From Buttiauxella ferragutiae (lineage in GTDB: Bacteria > Pseudomonadota > Gammaproteobacteria > Enterobacterales > Enterobacteriaceae): a stretch of DNA of 64,000 bases. Where the stretch lies: assembly GCF_001654915.1 (NCBI RefSeq), contig NZ_LXEQ01000048.1; one strand, 5' to 3'. Below are positions 8,801 through 17,061 of the stretch, one piece after another; position 1 is the first letter of the stretch; every line of letters starts with the position of its first letter. Made by a program: the position numbers and the translations under genes. The notes below the pieces were generated by a model. The model searched no databases, was not told the DNA's origin, and saw nothing but the letters and a program-made list of their open reading frames with translations.

Positions 8801-11800
8801 CAATTTGGCTATGTGACCACGCCAGTTCAAATACACGGTCGGCAATCGGATGGTCATGATATTTCTCGACCAGTGCCTGACTGTGCTGACGGCTGTCCGT
8901 TACGCCATAAATAATGTCGACTGTGACGGGCAAGCCGGGTTGTAAAACTATCGACTGACGAATGGCAAGTATCGGGTCCAGCACTGGCCCGACGCTATTA
9001 CTTAGCGCACCGCTTTGTTGGGTTGCCAGAGCATTGACCGGGGTTCTGCCCCGCCCGAGAAATTTGGCTCTGTCTGTTTCAAATGAGGTTTCGCTTTGCG
9101 CTTGCCCGTGCACCACCATCGTGTGAAACATCCACGGGCAACGCTCATCCGGTGAACGAGGACGACGGTGGCACAGAATGGCGTGCTGATCGGCAAGTAG
9201 CTCGGTCTGAATAAACAAATTACTGAAGGCTGGATGGGCCAGATCGCTCTCTTTAGGAGCCAGCACGACTTCCGCGTAAGTGGTTAACTCAATGGTGCGC
9301 GGTTGCCGCCCACGATGCAGCAGCGTGACGCGGCGCAGCTCAATATCATCTTCGGGCGAGACAACAATCTGCGTTTTAACATTGATCGTACCCGCGACCA
9401 GTTTGAACTCCGCGCCGGCGTCGGTAAATGTCGCATCGTACTGGCTGACCGGCTCACCAAGCGGTTGCCAGGTATTACTCCATACCTCATTAGTTACACT
9501 GTCACTAATATAGCAAAAAGTACCCCAGTTATCGCAAGTGGCATCGCTGCGCCAGCGGGTCAACGCAATGTCTTTCCAGCGGCTGTAACCGCTCCCTGAC
9601 TGGCTGATCATCAGATGGTAATCGGAATTCGACAGCAACTGAACTTCGGGTATCAGGCTATCAACGTCGGTAAACTCGCGCACTTCGTATTGTACAGGTT
9701 GCAAAACCCCTTCGTGAGATTCGAAATGGCGACGCGGACTATACAACTCAACGGCATCAGGCACCCGTTCCTGCAATAACAAACGAGCCGACTGAAATGA
9801 TGGGCTGGTCATAAATCGGTCTACCATTGGCGCACCTAACAGCACATGGGAAAGAGCCTGGAATGCCATTCCCTGATGGTGTGCCATCCACGAACGAACC
9901 ACCGCATACATCTGGCCGTTGGCGAGGCGTGAAGGCGTGTAGTCCAGCGCTTCGTAGAAGCCATATTCCCCACGAGCACCATTTTTTTCTAGTTTCAGCA
10001 AGTTTTCGCAAGCTTTATGCGGAGAGACCGTCAGTGCCATCATGGTGGCATAAGGTGCGATGACCATGTCATCCGCAAGTCCCCTTCGCAAGCCAAGACC
10101 CGGCACGCCAAAGGCGTGATATTGGTAATTTTGCAGCGCATCAAAGGAGTAGTAACCCGACTCTGAAATTCCCCACGGCACGCCCCGCTCTTTGCCCCAG
10201 TCAATCTGGCGTTTCACCGCTGACTGGCTCATCTCCTCCAGCAAGCTGCCAGGGAAAGTTGGCATCACCAGGTTCGGCATTAAGTACTCAAACATTGAGC
10301 CACTCCACGACATCAACGCAGTTTCGTTATCAATGGTGGTAAAGAGTCGCCCCAACGCAAACCAGCTTTTTAACGGCAACTGATTAGTGGCTATCGCCAG
10401 AAAACTGGTAAGACGAATTTCCGAAGGCAACAAGTCGTAATGACTGTTATCGAGCTTATTGTTATCGCAGTTATAACCGACGCTGAGCAGGCTGGTGACT
10501 TCGTTATACAGGAAGACAAAATCCATTCGTGCGTGTTCTGTCAGGCGCTGTTCCAGCTCGGTAATAATATCCAGCCGTGTGCGGGCCAGGCGGATCACCG
10601 ATTCTGAAGGTGTGCCTTCGCCGGTATGTTTTGCCTGTGCAAGCCAGGAAAGTGATGGTAACGATTTACTCTCCCAATGGGCGGGTAGCCACCCGAGAAA
10701 ATTCGTCCATTCGTGACAGATCAGCACCAACTGGTGTTGAAGATGCTCTACCCAGCGGCGGATACGCCCATCCTCATGACTACAAAGTGCGTGCAGACGA
10801 TGACTTTGCGCACGCATGTTTTTCAGCTCAGGAAACAGTAACGATGGAGAGAGTGTGGCGGCAGTTTTGCAGTGATTGCGCAACTGGCGCAAAGAGGTCG
10901 GCGCATGCTGCCCCCAGGTTTTCTCGAGGATTTGCAATGTGTCATCAAGGCCCATCAGCAATTGTGTGCAATTGAGTACGGGTTGGTTACGCAACCCCGT
11001 TAACCCCGCACTTAGAGTGAGCAAATGCCCGGCCATATTGCCGCTGTCGACACTTGAGATATAACGCGGATTCAGCGGCACCAGGGTGCGGGTGTCGTAC
11101 CAGTTGTATAAATGGCCGCGGTAATGCTCCATTTTATCCAGGGTGTCGAGCGTCAGCGTGATGCGTTGCAGCATTTCCCCCTGGGGAATATAACCAAAAT
11201 CCCACGCCGTTAGGTTGGCCATTAGCGACAGGCCAATGTTGGTCGGCGAAGTGCGGTGCGCAATAACCGGATGTGGAATTTCCTGGTAGTTATCCGGCGG
11301 TAACCAGTTTTCTTTCTCTGTGGCAAAGGTTTCAAAAAAGGCCCAAATTTCGCGACTGCTTTGGCGCAACAGGCGTTTATTTTCAGCATTGAATGTAATG
11401 GTATGGCTTACAGTCTCGCGGCTCAGCCAGCTTAATAACAAAGGAGCCAGACACCACACCACACCGATAGGCACAGCAAAAAACAGCAGCATAGGTGAAA
11501 GGAAGGCCGCGAGCAGGATGAGTGCAATACCTGAAACGACATTGAGCCACATTGCCCGATAAAAACGCAGCGGCGAGGCTTTGGCGTGTTCAGTGCTTTG
11601 GTCAAAACTAGCCCACTGATTGAGGTTGTGATGGCTAATACCCAGCCGCCATAACGTCACTGCAATTGCATGAAGCGAATATCCGGCCTCATGAGGAAGC
11701 GTGATAAATCCCAGGCCAATGCGCAGCAGGCGTTTAAGCCCGCCGGAAGAAACCAGAATCAGATGCTGGACGAATGGCCGCCGTGCTGGCTTACTCAGAA

Positions 11801-14417
11801 TATCCTGCGCTAAAACCAGCACGGTAGGAAGTAGCAGCACAACGGCTAGCACGCCGAGCCAGTAAAAAGGATTGGGGACCAGTAAAATGGCGCAAAACAC
11901 CAGCATCAGAAATGATGGTGCCACGAGGCTGCGGCGCAAATTATCCAGCAGTTTCCAGCGTGAAAGCGTGCTTAGTGGGTTTTTGTCATGTGTTCCATCT
12001 GCTTTTCTGGGCCTGAATTTAAGCCAATTCAATAGTTGCCAGTCGCCGCGTATCCAGCGGGTACGTCTTGCCACATCAGTGAGGTAGTTATTGGGGTACT
12101 GCTCATATAGCAAGACTTCACTGAGCAAACCTGAACGGGCATAGCACCCTTCCAGCAAATCATGGCTCAACACCAGGTTTTCCGGGCACGTATTGTGCGT
12201 CGCCTGGGCAAAAGTATCCACATCGTAAATACCTTTACCAACGAACGAGCCTTCGCCGAACAGATCCTGATAAATATCCGATGACATCATTGAGTAAGGA
12301 TCGTTACCCGGCACGTTGCTGCACATCGCGGCATAGCGCCCCTGCCTGTTTCGTGGGATCTCTTCAGCAAGGCCGGGCTGCAAAATAGCGTACCCTTTAA
12401 CGACACGCTGTTTTACCGGATCGTAGATCGGGTGATTGAGCGGATGCGCCATAGTGGCAACCAGTTTATGCGCAGTGTCACGTGGCAGAACGGTGTCGCT
12501 ATCCAGCGTGATGACATATTTAACCCCCGTTGGTGGGCTAATCACATTACTGTGTACTTCGGAAAATTGGTCGCCAGGTTCGCGCAGCCAACTATTCAGC
12601 ATCGATAACTTGCCGCGTTTACGCTCATACCCCATCCACACGTTTTGTTGTTCATTCCACTGCGCTGAACGATGCAGCAAAAAGAAAAGTGGTTGGGCAA
12701 CAGAAGCATAGCGTCGATTCAAATTCTGCATTTGCGCTTCAGCCCAGTGCAGCAGATCGCCGCTTTCTGGTGAGTTCTGGTCCGGGGAATCAGCAAAATC
12801 GGTTAGCAATGCGAAGTACAGGTTTGGCGAGTTGTTACCCAGATAGCAAACCTCCAGGCTGTTAAGCAGCTTGTCTATCCCGGCGCGGCTGGTGAGTAAG
12901 CAAGGGATAACCACCATCGTGCAATACTCCGCCGGGATGCCGGTTGAGAAATCCATGCGTGGCAGAGGCAGTGGCGACCGGAAGCGAGTCGTCGCCTCAC
13001 TCAGCAAATTGAGAGCCAACTGACTAATCAGCACCACCAGCGGCAGCGCAAGAAGCGCCAGCGGCCAGTTCATCCCTTGTTGATGGGTGCGGGATAAAAT
13101 GTCAGCAGTGAACGCTGTGGTCAACAGGCTCAGGCTTCCAAGCCATGAAAGCAGAGGAATTTGGTTAAAGCTATGACGCAGCCGGACGACCCACGATGTA
13201 TTTGCCCCAAGCTTTTGTTCTAGTTGCGAGCGCCCTTCACCAATTAAGTAATAACCCACATGATGAACAGGCGTTGCCTGAGCCATTTCTAAAATATAAC
13301 GGGCGACTTCCGGTTCACTGTGATGGCTGTGACGGGCGAGGATCTCAACAATATGGCGATAATGGTCGCGGGTATCGAAGTGCATTGCCGGATAAATCCC
13401 GGAAGGGTCCTGGCGCAATGTCTGTTCGACCAGACTCATTGCTTCGGCAAAGTCAGCCCAGTTGGTTTCACTTAACAGACGCAACCCGGCAATACTGTTG
13501 CTCACTGAAAGTTGGCTTGCAGCAAGTTGCTGGTTAAAGCGATGAATCAGGTAATCCGTGGTGACGCCGGTTTCAGCAAGGCGCTGTTCAACCCAGGTCA
13601 GCGGCAAAGAGAGCATGTTCCCTCGCCCCTGCAAGCGGCGAACCAGTTCCGCTACAAAAGCGCTGCTTAATGGCGGACGTGAACGTGCCATATCCGCAAT
13701 CACCATAATCAAATCCGCTGGCGTGTTTTCAGCACATTCAAAAATTCGTGTGACCCACACATCAGCCAGATTTCGCTCTTTTTGCGCCTCAGCCACTTCA
13801 ATACTAACGCGTCGTAGATTCTCAATCAGCGCCAGACGCAACATACCCGGCAATGCCCAAAGTTCACCAAGAGTTAACGGAGTCACTTGCTGATAGGCCG
13901 CGATATAACTGGTTAGGCTTGCGGCATCCCATCGTCCATCGGCATGAGCGATAGCTTCAGAGGCAATATCATAAATACGCGGGCAATGATTAGGAGCAGC
14001 TAACGGTGGCAACCCTTTACCAAAATTCTTTGGTAAATGATGACGAACCACGCGGATCTGTTCTTCGATGAGATAGTAATTATCCAGCAGCCATTCACCG
14101 GCCGGAGTAATACCCGATTTTTCCCCTGCATTGAGCAGATAGCAATTACGGGTGATGATGGCTTCATTATCTTCCAGACGCTTGAGTAAATAGTAAGGCA
14201 GCTTAGTGGTCGATAATTTATGGGAACGAGCCAGTTTCTGGCCGTAGCGCTCCATTTGGGCGGCAGAAAACAGCTCAGCTTTGATAGGGCTTTCGTTCGC
14301 GGGTTCAGAACCCAACCAATCAGGGATTTCTGTAGGTAATTCCCGTGACTTACGCGCAGAAAACCACTGTTTTAGACTTAATTTCATGAATTTGCTCATC
14401 AGGCGATGTGAACGCAC
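5808..14417 (-). CDS. Cyclic beta-1,2-glucan synthase (NdvB/ChvB/Cgs family)
   Basis: At 2869 residues the product matches the size and domain order of rhizobial and Brucella cyclic beta-1,2-glucan synthases. Hydrophobic segments (about residues 430-475) precede a GT84/GT2-like cytoplasmic domain with VITLDSDTVLPRD and RTRWIRGDWQ. More membrane segments (about 840-1010) and a glycoamylase-like region follow. The C-terminal GH94 phosphorylase modules carry MGAGDWNDGMNLVG, the catalytic Asp motif. The enzyme polymerises UDP-glucose and the GH94 part sets chain length before cyclisation. The product is an osmoregulated periplasmic glucan. The start is uncertain: GTG at 14417, or ATGs at 14399 and 14387, none with a strong ribosome site. 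No export ABC transporter (Cgt/NdvA) lies nearby. Confidence 0.93.
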   Translation of the reverse strand: MRSHRLMSKFMKLSLKQWFSARKSRELPTEIPDWLGSEPANESPIKAELFSAAQMERYGQKLARSHKLSTTKLPYYLLKRLEDNEAIITRNCYLLNAGEKSGITPAGEWLLDNYYLIEEQIRVVRHHLPKNFGKGLPPLAAPNHCPRIYDIASEAIAHADGRWDAASLTSYIAAYQQVTPLTLGELWALPGMLRLALIENLRRVSIEVAEAQKERNLADVWVTRIFECAENTPADLIMVIADMARSRPPLSSAFVAELVRRLQGRGNMLSLPLTWVEQRLAETGVTTDYLIHRFNQQLAASQLSVSNSIAGLRLLSETNWADFAEAMSLVEQTLRQDPSGIYPAMHFDTRDHYRHIVEILARHSHHSEPEVARYILEMAQATPVHHVGYYLIGEGRSQLEQKLGANTSWVVRLRHSFNQIPLLSWLGSLSLLTTAFTADILSRTHQQGMNWPLALLALPLVVLISQLALNLLSEATTRFRSPLPLPRMDFSTGIPAEYCTMVVIPCLLTSRAGIDKLLNSLEVCYLGNNSPNLYFALLTDFADSPDQNSPESGDLLHWAEAQMQNLNRRYASVAQPLFFLLHRSAQWNEQQNVWMGYERKRGKLSMLNSWLREPGDQFSEVHSNVISPPTGVKYVITLDSDTVLPRDTAHKLVATMAHPLNHPIYDPVKQRVVKGYAILQPGLAEEIPRNRQGRYAAMCSNVPGNDPYSMMSSDIYQDLFGEGSFVGKGIYDVDTFAQATHNTCPENLVLSHDLLEGCYARSGLLSEVLLYEQYPNNYLTDVARRTRWIRGDWQLLNWLKFRPRKADGTHDKNPLSTLSRWKLLDNLRRSLVAPSFLMLVFCAILLVPNPFYWLGVLAVVLLLPTVLVLAQDILSKPARRPFVQHLILVSSGGLKRLLRIGLGFITLPHEAGYSLHAIAVTLWRLGISHHNLNQWASFDQSTEHAKASPLRFYRAMWLNVVSGIALILLAAFLSPMLLFFAVPIGVVWCLAPLLLSWLSRETVSHTITFNAENKRLLRQSSREIWAFFETFATEKENWLPPDNYQEIPHPVIAHRTSPTNIGLSLMANLTAWDFGYIPQGEMLQRITLTLDTLDKMEHYRGHLYNWYDTRTLVPLNPRYISSVDSGNMAGHLLTLSAGLTGLRNQPVLNCTQLLMGLDDTLQILEKTWGQHAPTSLRQLRNHCKTAATLSPSLLFPELKNMRAQSHRLHALCSHEDGRIRRWVEHLQHQLVLICHEWTNFLGWLPAHWESKSLPSLSWLAQAKHTGEGTPSESVIRLARTRLDIITELEQRLTEHARMDFVFLYNEVTSLLSVGYNCDNNKLDNSHYDLLPSEIRLTSFLAIATNQLPLKSWFALGRLFTTIDNETALMSWSGSMFEYLMPNLVMPTFPGSLLEEMSQSAVKRQIDWGKERGVPWGISESGYYSFDALQNYQYHAFGVPGLGLRRGLADDMVIAPYATMMALTVSPHKACENLLKLEKNGARGEYGFYEALDYTPSRLANGQMYAVVRSWMAHHQGMAFQALSHVLLGAPMVDRFMTSPSFQSARLLLQERVPDAVELYSPRRHFESHEGVLQPVQYEVREFTDVDSLIPEVQLLSNSDYHLMISQSGSGYSRWKDIALTRWRSDATCDNWGTFCYISDSVTNEVWSNTWQPLGEPVSQYDATFTDAGAEFKLVAGTINVKTQIVVSPEDDIELRRVTLLHRGRQPRTIELTTYAEVVLAPKESDLAHPAFSNLFIQTELLADQHAILCHRRPRSPDERCPWMFHTMVVHGQAQSETSFETDRAKFLGRGRTPVNALATQQSGALSNSVGPVLDPILAIRQSIVLQPGLPVTVDIIYGVTDSRQHSQALVEKYHDHPIADRVFELAWSHSQIVLRQINANEDDATLFNRLASAVLFPGPELRADAKTLCRNRRGQSGLWGWSISGDLPIVILNVTSDESILLITTMIQAHHYWRLKGLAVDLVILNDSPGGYQQELQNQIIELLMAGSEANQMDKPGGIFVRNGEHMSAEDRLLLLSVAQIVLDDRAGGLKEQLNQRLLATIPAQPSFTPRTVMPVNQHDPWQPDTSALVFFNGRGGFSQDGREYQMTLDENDQTPAPWANVLANASFGTVISEAGQAYTWYENAHEYRLTPWENDPISDRSGEAYYLRDEESGEVWSPTTLPVRGNGHYLSRHGFGYSVFAHRETGIDTELTILVAEHAPVKIAILTLSNTSGRTRKISVTGYVEWTLGESRSKSAMHVVTRTSTTGRGCGVLANNFYNSNGSERTAFFAVTGVHCSVSGDRREFLGRNGSQRDPAAMKQRTLSDKTGAGLDPCGAVQSATTLIDGDQRTFIFVLGIGQNPQDAELMINQYLSEDAARNELANVHRYWHRMLDQIVVATPDPAVNLLANGWLLYQTIACRLMARSGYYQSGGAFGFRDQLQDTLALSHTAPERLREQILLCASRQFVEGDVQHWWHPPLGNGVRTRCSDDYLWLPLSICRYVETTGDLDLLEHRVAYLEGRELQPGEESAYEQPVISAVEETLWQHAIKAIRHGLRFGQHGLPLMGAGDWNDGMNLVGLEGKGESVWLGFFLYDVLQQFAQLAEQIHDDEIAVLCRTEAAKLQANIEATAWDGAWYRRGYFDSGEALGSQNAEECQIDAIAQSWAVLSGAGSEERCVQAMQALDSRLVDNEAGLIKLLTPPFNGNGPNPGYIQGYLPGVRENGGQYTHGAIWAVMAFARSGNIERAWQLWSLINPINHGLTTDAIERYKVEPYVMTADIYSVAPHSGRGGWSWYTGSAGWAYQLIIETLLGIERHGDSITVHPLLPRDWPSVSLVYRHGSSDYQINALHSVGEYQVMLDGISLPGKTIPLKDDGQRHVVEISLGTVLN

Positions 14418-14505
14418 AGGAGCAGTTGTTCAATCAGATCAGAAACGTTCTCTCAGGATGGGGTGTCAGGCATCAGGGATTTAACAGCTGCAAGGATCTT
14501 CTATA

Positions 14506-14513
14506 AAGTATAG
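14506..14513 (-). promoter_or_regulatory. Possible sigma-S-type -10 element for glucan synthase
   Basis: On the minus strand CTATACTT lies about 90 bp upstream of the longest possible start. It matches the CTA(C/T)(A/G)CTT pattern favoured by the stationary-phase/osmotic sigma factor, and no good -35 hexamer sits 17 bp upstream, as is common for that class. Stress control of an osmoregulated glucan would make sense. This is inference from a short motif. Confidence 0.35.
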
Positions 14514-14550
14514 ATTAAATTTTGTTCGATTTTCTTGCGTGGATTTTCGT

Positions 14551-14588
14551 CATCGTAGCACGCCCTGAACGAACAACGCACAGTTATC
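14551..14588. repeat. Copy 1 of a dispersed 38-39-bp sequence
   Basis: This stretch, starting CATCGTAGCACGCCCTGAAC and ending GTTATC, matches 47139-47177 at about 34 of 39 positions with one single-base indel. Both copies lie upstream of a minus-strand gene in the same orientation. It could be a shared promoter or regulator site, or a small dispersed repeat. Confidence 0.75.
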
Positions 14589-14720
14589 ATTATTCTGGAA
14601 TTAATAGCAGGTTATGTATATATCCCCATTCTCAGATATGACTTTTTTATGCTATTTTAATTGTGGGATTATGTTATTAACATAAATTTTCTTTCCATGG
14701 ACCCTGGTATCGATATTGTT

Positions 14721-15092
14721 ATGAAAAAATTATTGAGTGGGATATTTTTATCTTTAGTTTCAATGGTTAATGTTCACGCAGAATCTAGTGCTGGCAATGA
14801 CATATTCTCTGGCATGCTGGTACAAGATCGTGACGATATTGTTTTTGTTCGTTGTGATAGACCGTCATTAAAAATGAAGATCGTTGAAACAGACGATGTC
14901 AATAAGAAGAACGTCGAGGCCGCATATCAAACCTTCAAGGAAAATAAAGATAAACCTCTTTATTTTACTTTTGTTGGTCATGTGAAAAATGACGATAAGG
15001 GTGCATATACGTTTTATTTAACCGATGTTACGGATACCAAACTGGGTTCCAGCTGTAATCTATCTGATTCGTTAGATGAGTTGCTCGGTTAA
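14721..15092 (+). CDS. Small secreted protein, unrecognised
   Basis: From ATG 14721 the product is 123 residues. It has a clear signal peptide, MKKLLSGIFLSLVSMVNVHA, with cleavage likely before ESSAG. I chose this start because the signal peptide begins there; upstream ATGs would bury it. The mature part is about 103 residues, acidic, with two cysteines (VRCDRP and SSCNLSD) that could form a disulfide in the periplasm. The alternating pattern of the segment around LYFTFVGHV suggests a small beta-barrel. No family is recognised. The gene is A/T-richer than its neighbours and ends before a strong terminator. Confidence 0.75.
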   Translation: MKKLLSGIFLSLVSMVNVHAESSAGNDIFSGMLVQDRDDIVFVRCDRPSLKMKIVETDDVNKKNVEAAYQTFKENKDKPLYFTFVGHVKNDDKGAYTFYLTDVTDTKLGSSCNLSDSLDELLG

Positions 15093-15122
15093 TAACCCTG
15101 GTTGATTATATTTTCTATTATT

Positions 15123-15161
15123 AATAATAAACTCATCTTCTGACGCGATGAGTTTATTATT
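15123..15161. terminator. Bidirectional Rho-independent terminator
   Basis: A perfect 15-bp stem (15123-15137 with 15147-15161) closes a 9-nt loop, with A-rich and T-rich flanks on either side. It lies between the convergent secreted-protein and ArsR-like genes and overlaps the latter's stop codon, so it can end transcription in both directions. Confidence 0.85.
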
Positions 15162-15867
15162 TTAAGCTGAGCCTGAATAAACGTCCGAGAGCTTTTATCC
15201 CGGCATCGGTGAAAGTCACTTCTCTGTAACCCGCTGTCCTGGCTATCCACCCCTTTTGGTCAAACGTCACCAACAAAGCCGCACCAGTACTCCCCCCAAG
15301 ATGAAAACGGCGTTCGCTCCAGTCCAGGCAAGTACAAACGCTTTTTCGTTTTGTGTGCGGGATAATTTCAACACCAATTTCCTGAAATTTAGCCATACCA
15401 ATGGGTGATAACGCGCCTCCTTCAGGTAAAAACCAGCCTTCTTTATCCATAAATTCATACATGGCAACAGCAACTTCACCGGCCAAATGATCATAACAGG
15501 TTCGGGCTTTGCGCAAATGCACAGGGGTTTTGGTGACGCAACCCTTCTGCGTCTTCATTGATACTCCCATCAGGGTTTCAAGCAGTGTCGCTATATCAAC
15601 TCCTGCTAGTCTGTAGTACCGATGGCGCCCTTGAGACAGACATGTAATTAATTGGCTATTAAGAAGTTTTGCCAGATGAGCGCTTGCCGTTGATGCTGCA
15701 ATATTAGCTACCGAACTTAGCTCTGTTGCCGTCCATGCCCGCCCATCCATCAAAGCACACAGAATGCTGACCCGAGAAGGGTCAGCGATAGCAGAAGCAA
15801 TTTCAGACATCGACTTTTCTAATAAATCAGAGTCATCAATATCTGCTTTGAAAGCGTTGGGCTTCAT
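15157..15867 (-). CDS. ArsR-like winged-helix regulator
   Basis: The 236-residue product has an N-terminal ArsR-type winged helix (about residues 20-95; PSRVSILCALMDGR, SSVANIAASTASAHLAKL). A C-terminal half of about 130 residues contains Cys/His pairs (GCVTK, TCYDHLAGEVA, VCTCLDWSERRFHLGG) and is typical of longer ArsR proteins that sense metals or small ligands. The ATG at 15867 overlaps the stop of the ACT-domain gene as ATGA, which decides the start. It is the last of three overlapping genes (monooxygenase, ACT protein, regulator) and probably autoregulates that operon. The ligand is unknown. Confidence 0.85.
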   Translation of the reverse strand: MKPNAFKADIDDSDLLEKSMSEIASAIADPSRVSILCALMDGRAWTATELSSVANIAASTASAHLAKLLNSQLITCLSQGRHRYYRLAGVDIATLLETLMGVSMKTQKGCVTKTPVHLRKARTCYDHLAGEVAVAMYEFMDKEGWFLPEGGALSPIGMAKFQEIGVEIIPHTKRKSVCTCLDWSERRFHLGGSTGAALLVTFDQKGWIARTAGYREVTFTDAGIKALGRLFRLSLK

Positions 15868-16256
15868 ACAGCGGATACATCCCATTTCATGGTGGCTGCA
15901 GCTGCCATTTCATTATTGTCGGTCAGCAGAATCAACCGATTACTGTGGTCACTATATTGTACGCTGATATTTATATTATTCCGCGCAAGTATATTGGCAA
16001 TATCCCCCAACTCGCCAGGCCGTTCTTGTTTGAGTTTACGAATAAGCGGCTGACTGACACTTTCGACATGCAGGCCAATATCGGTAAGCACCTTGCGAGC
16101 AAGTTCACCGTCTTCTACCAGAAAATGAGCATGGCTTTTATTCCCAGCACTGAATACACCTCCTCCCTCAAGGCCCACACCATTTTGACCAAGTGCAGTT
16201 CCCAGTAATGCAAGTGCTCCTGGGGTATTACTGAGAATGACATGAATATCATACAT
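15864..16256 (-). CDS. ACT-domain protein
   Basis: The 130-residue product consists of two ACT-like repeats: YDIHVILSNTPGALALLGTALG at residues 2-23 and ERPGELGDIANILARNNINIS at about 80-100. ACT domains bind amino acids or similar ligands. There is no catalytic domain, so it probably acts as a ligand sensor or adaptor. The ATG at 16256 follows AAAAAGAGG and overlaps the monooxygenase gene by 8 bp; its 3' end overlaps the regulator gene as ATGA. This tight coupling suggests the ACT protein and the ArsR-like regulator act on the same signal. Confidence 0.85.
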   Translation of the reverse strand: MYDIHVILSNTPGALALLGTALGQNGVGLEGGGVFSAGNKSHAHFLVEDGELARKVLTDIGLHVESVSQPLIRKLKQERPGELGDIANILARNNINISVQYSDHSNRLILLTDNNEMAAAATMKWDVSAV

Positions 16257-16572
16257 GGTGGTATTCCTCTTTTTCAGATGAATAATCCCGTAGCACTTGA
16301 ACGACGGTGATTCTATAAAATGAAAAAATAGATTGCTGCCCTTCAAATTGAGCCGCCATGTGTTTCATGTTCTTCTTCCACTCAAGTACCGCCTCTTCAT
16401 TTTCCCACCATGATAGCGAGAGAATTTTCCCATCTGTATTCAGGCTTTGAAAACGCTCAATGGAAATAAACCCCTTTATGTTATCAAGCTCCGGTCTGAG
16501 TTCAGCCGCAAGCTCCAGGTATCTATTCTGTTGTTCGGGTATAGCATTGGCTTCAAAAAGTACCGCAATCAT
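16249..16572 (-). CDS. Antibiotic biosynthesis monooxygenase (ABM) domain protein
   Basis: The 107-residue product starts MIAVLFEANAIPEQQNRYLELA and contains ILSLSWWENEEAVLEWKKNMKH, the classic ABM-domain pattern of cofactor-free dimeric monooxygenases and some heme-degrading enzymes. AGGAGATCAAC precedes the ATG. It is the first gene of a three-gene operon whose other members are an ACT-domain protein and an ArsR-like regulator. An 87-bp gap separates it from the upstream ynb operon, and no clear terminator was seen there, so some read-through is possible. Substrate unknown. Confidence 0.85.
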   Translation of the reverse strand: MIAVLFEANAIPEQQNRYLELAAELRPELDNIKGFISIERFQSLNTDGKILSLSWWENEEAVLEWKKNMKHMAAQFEGQQSIFSFYRITVVQVLRDYSSEKEEYHHV

Positions 16573-16659
16573 GTTGATCTCCTTAACGTGGACGAACCAA
16601 CTATAAAGAGTTAATCAACTGATGCTTCGATGGTGGGCGAAATATGGATTTGTCATCGC

Positions 16660-17061
16660 TTAGAGTAACGCCACCAGCCACACGACCCATAGGGCACCAG
16701 TGAAAAACATTGTGCGTCGGCACTGTTTCAATGCGCCCTGCTGGCGCTCGCTAAGCGAAAGCGTCTTCAATCTGTCACGCTGCCAGATAACACAAAGCGC
16801 CTCTCCAGCTTGATGATTATTCTCTTCATTTATCAACCTGAAATAGCGTGCGTCCAGCCAAAGACGCCAGCAGCCAAACCACACTATGCCGCACAACAAC
16901 GTGATCAAGACGCGGAGCAAATCCACCGGTGCAGCAAAGATCACCCACACCATCGGCGGAGCGGAAAACAACAGGAAGAAACGCCAACTATTCAGGGTTT
17001 GTTGTACCAAGAGCGATTGCAGTGCGTGGTTATTTGTTACGATGTCACTTTTATCTTCCAT
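16660..17061 (-). CDS. Small membrane protein, last gene of the ynb operon
   Basis: The 133-residue product has three or so hydrophobic segments: two close together at about residues 28-68 and one at the extreme C-terminus (FFTGALWVVWLVALL). The part between is charged and faces one side of the membrane. It overlaps the 3' end of ynbD by 25 bp in another frame, so it is co-translated with ynbD. I do not recognise a family. The context suggests an accessory or assembly protein for the phospholipid enzymes encoded upstream. Confidence 0.78.
   Translation of the reverse strand: MEDKSDIVTNNHALQSLLVQQTLNSWRFFLLFSAPPMVWVIFAAPVDLLRVLITLLCGIVWFGCWRLWLDARYFRLINEENNHQAGEALCVIWQRDRLKTLSLSERQQGALKQCRRTMFFTGALWVVWLVALL

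Larger units (their letters stand above)
14418..14720. other. Divergent intergenic region, 303 bp
   Basis: This region separates the glucan synthase from the small secreted protein. It holds a CTATACTT -10-like element on the minus strand (14506-14513) and a 38-bp sequence (14551-14588) that recurs upstream of the zinc-ribbon gene near 47.15 kb. The half nearer the plus-strand gene is very A/T-rich and could hold that gene's promoter. No additional gene is visible. Confidence 0.5.
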
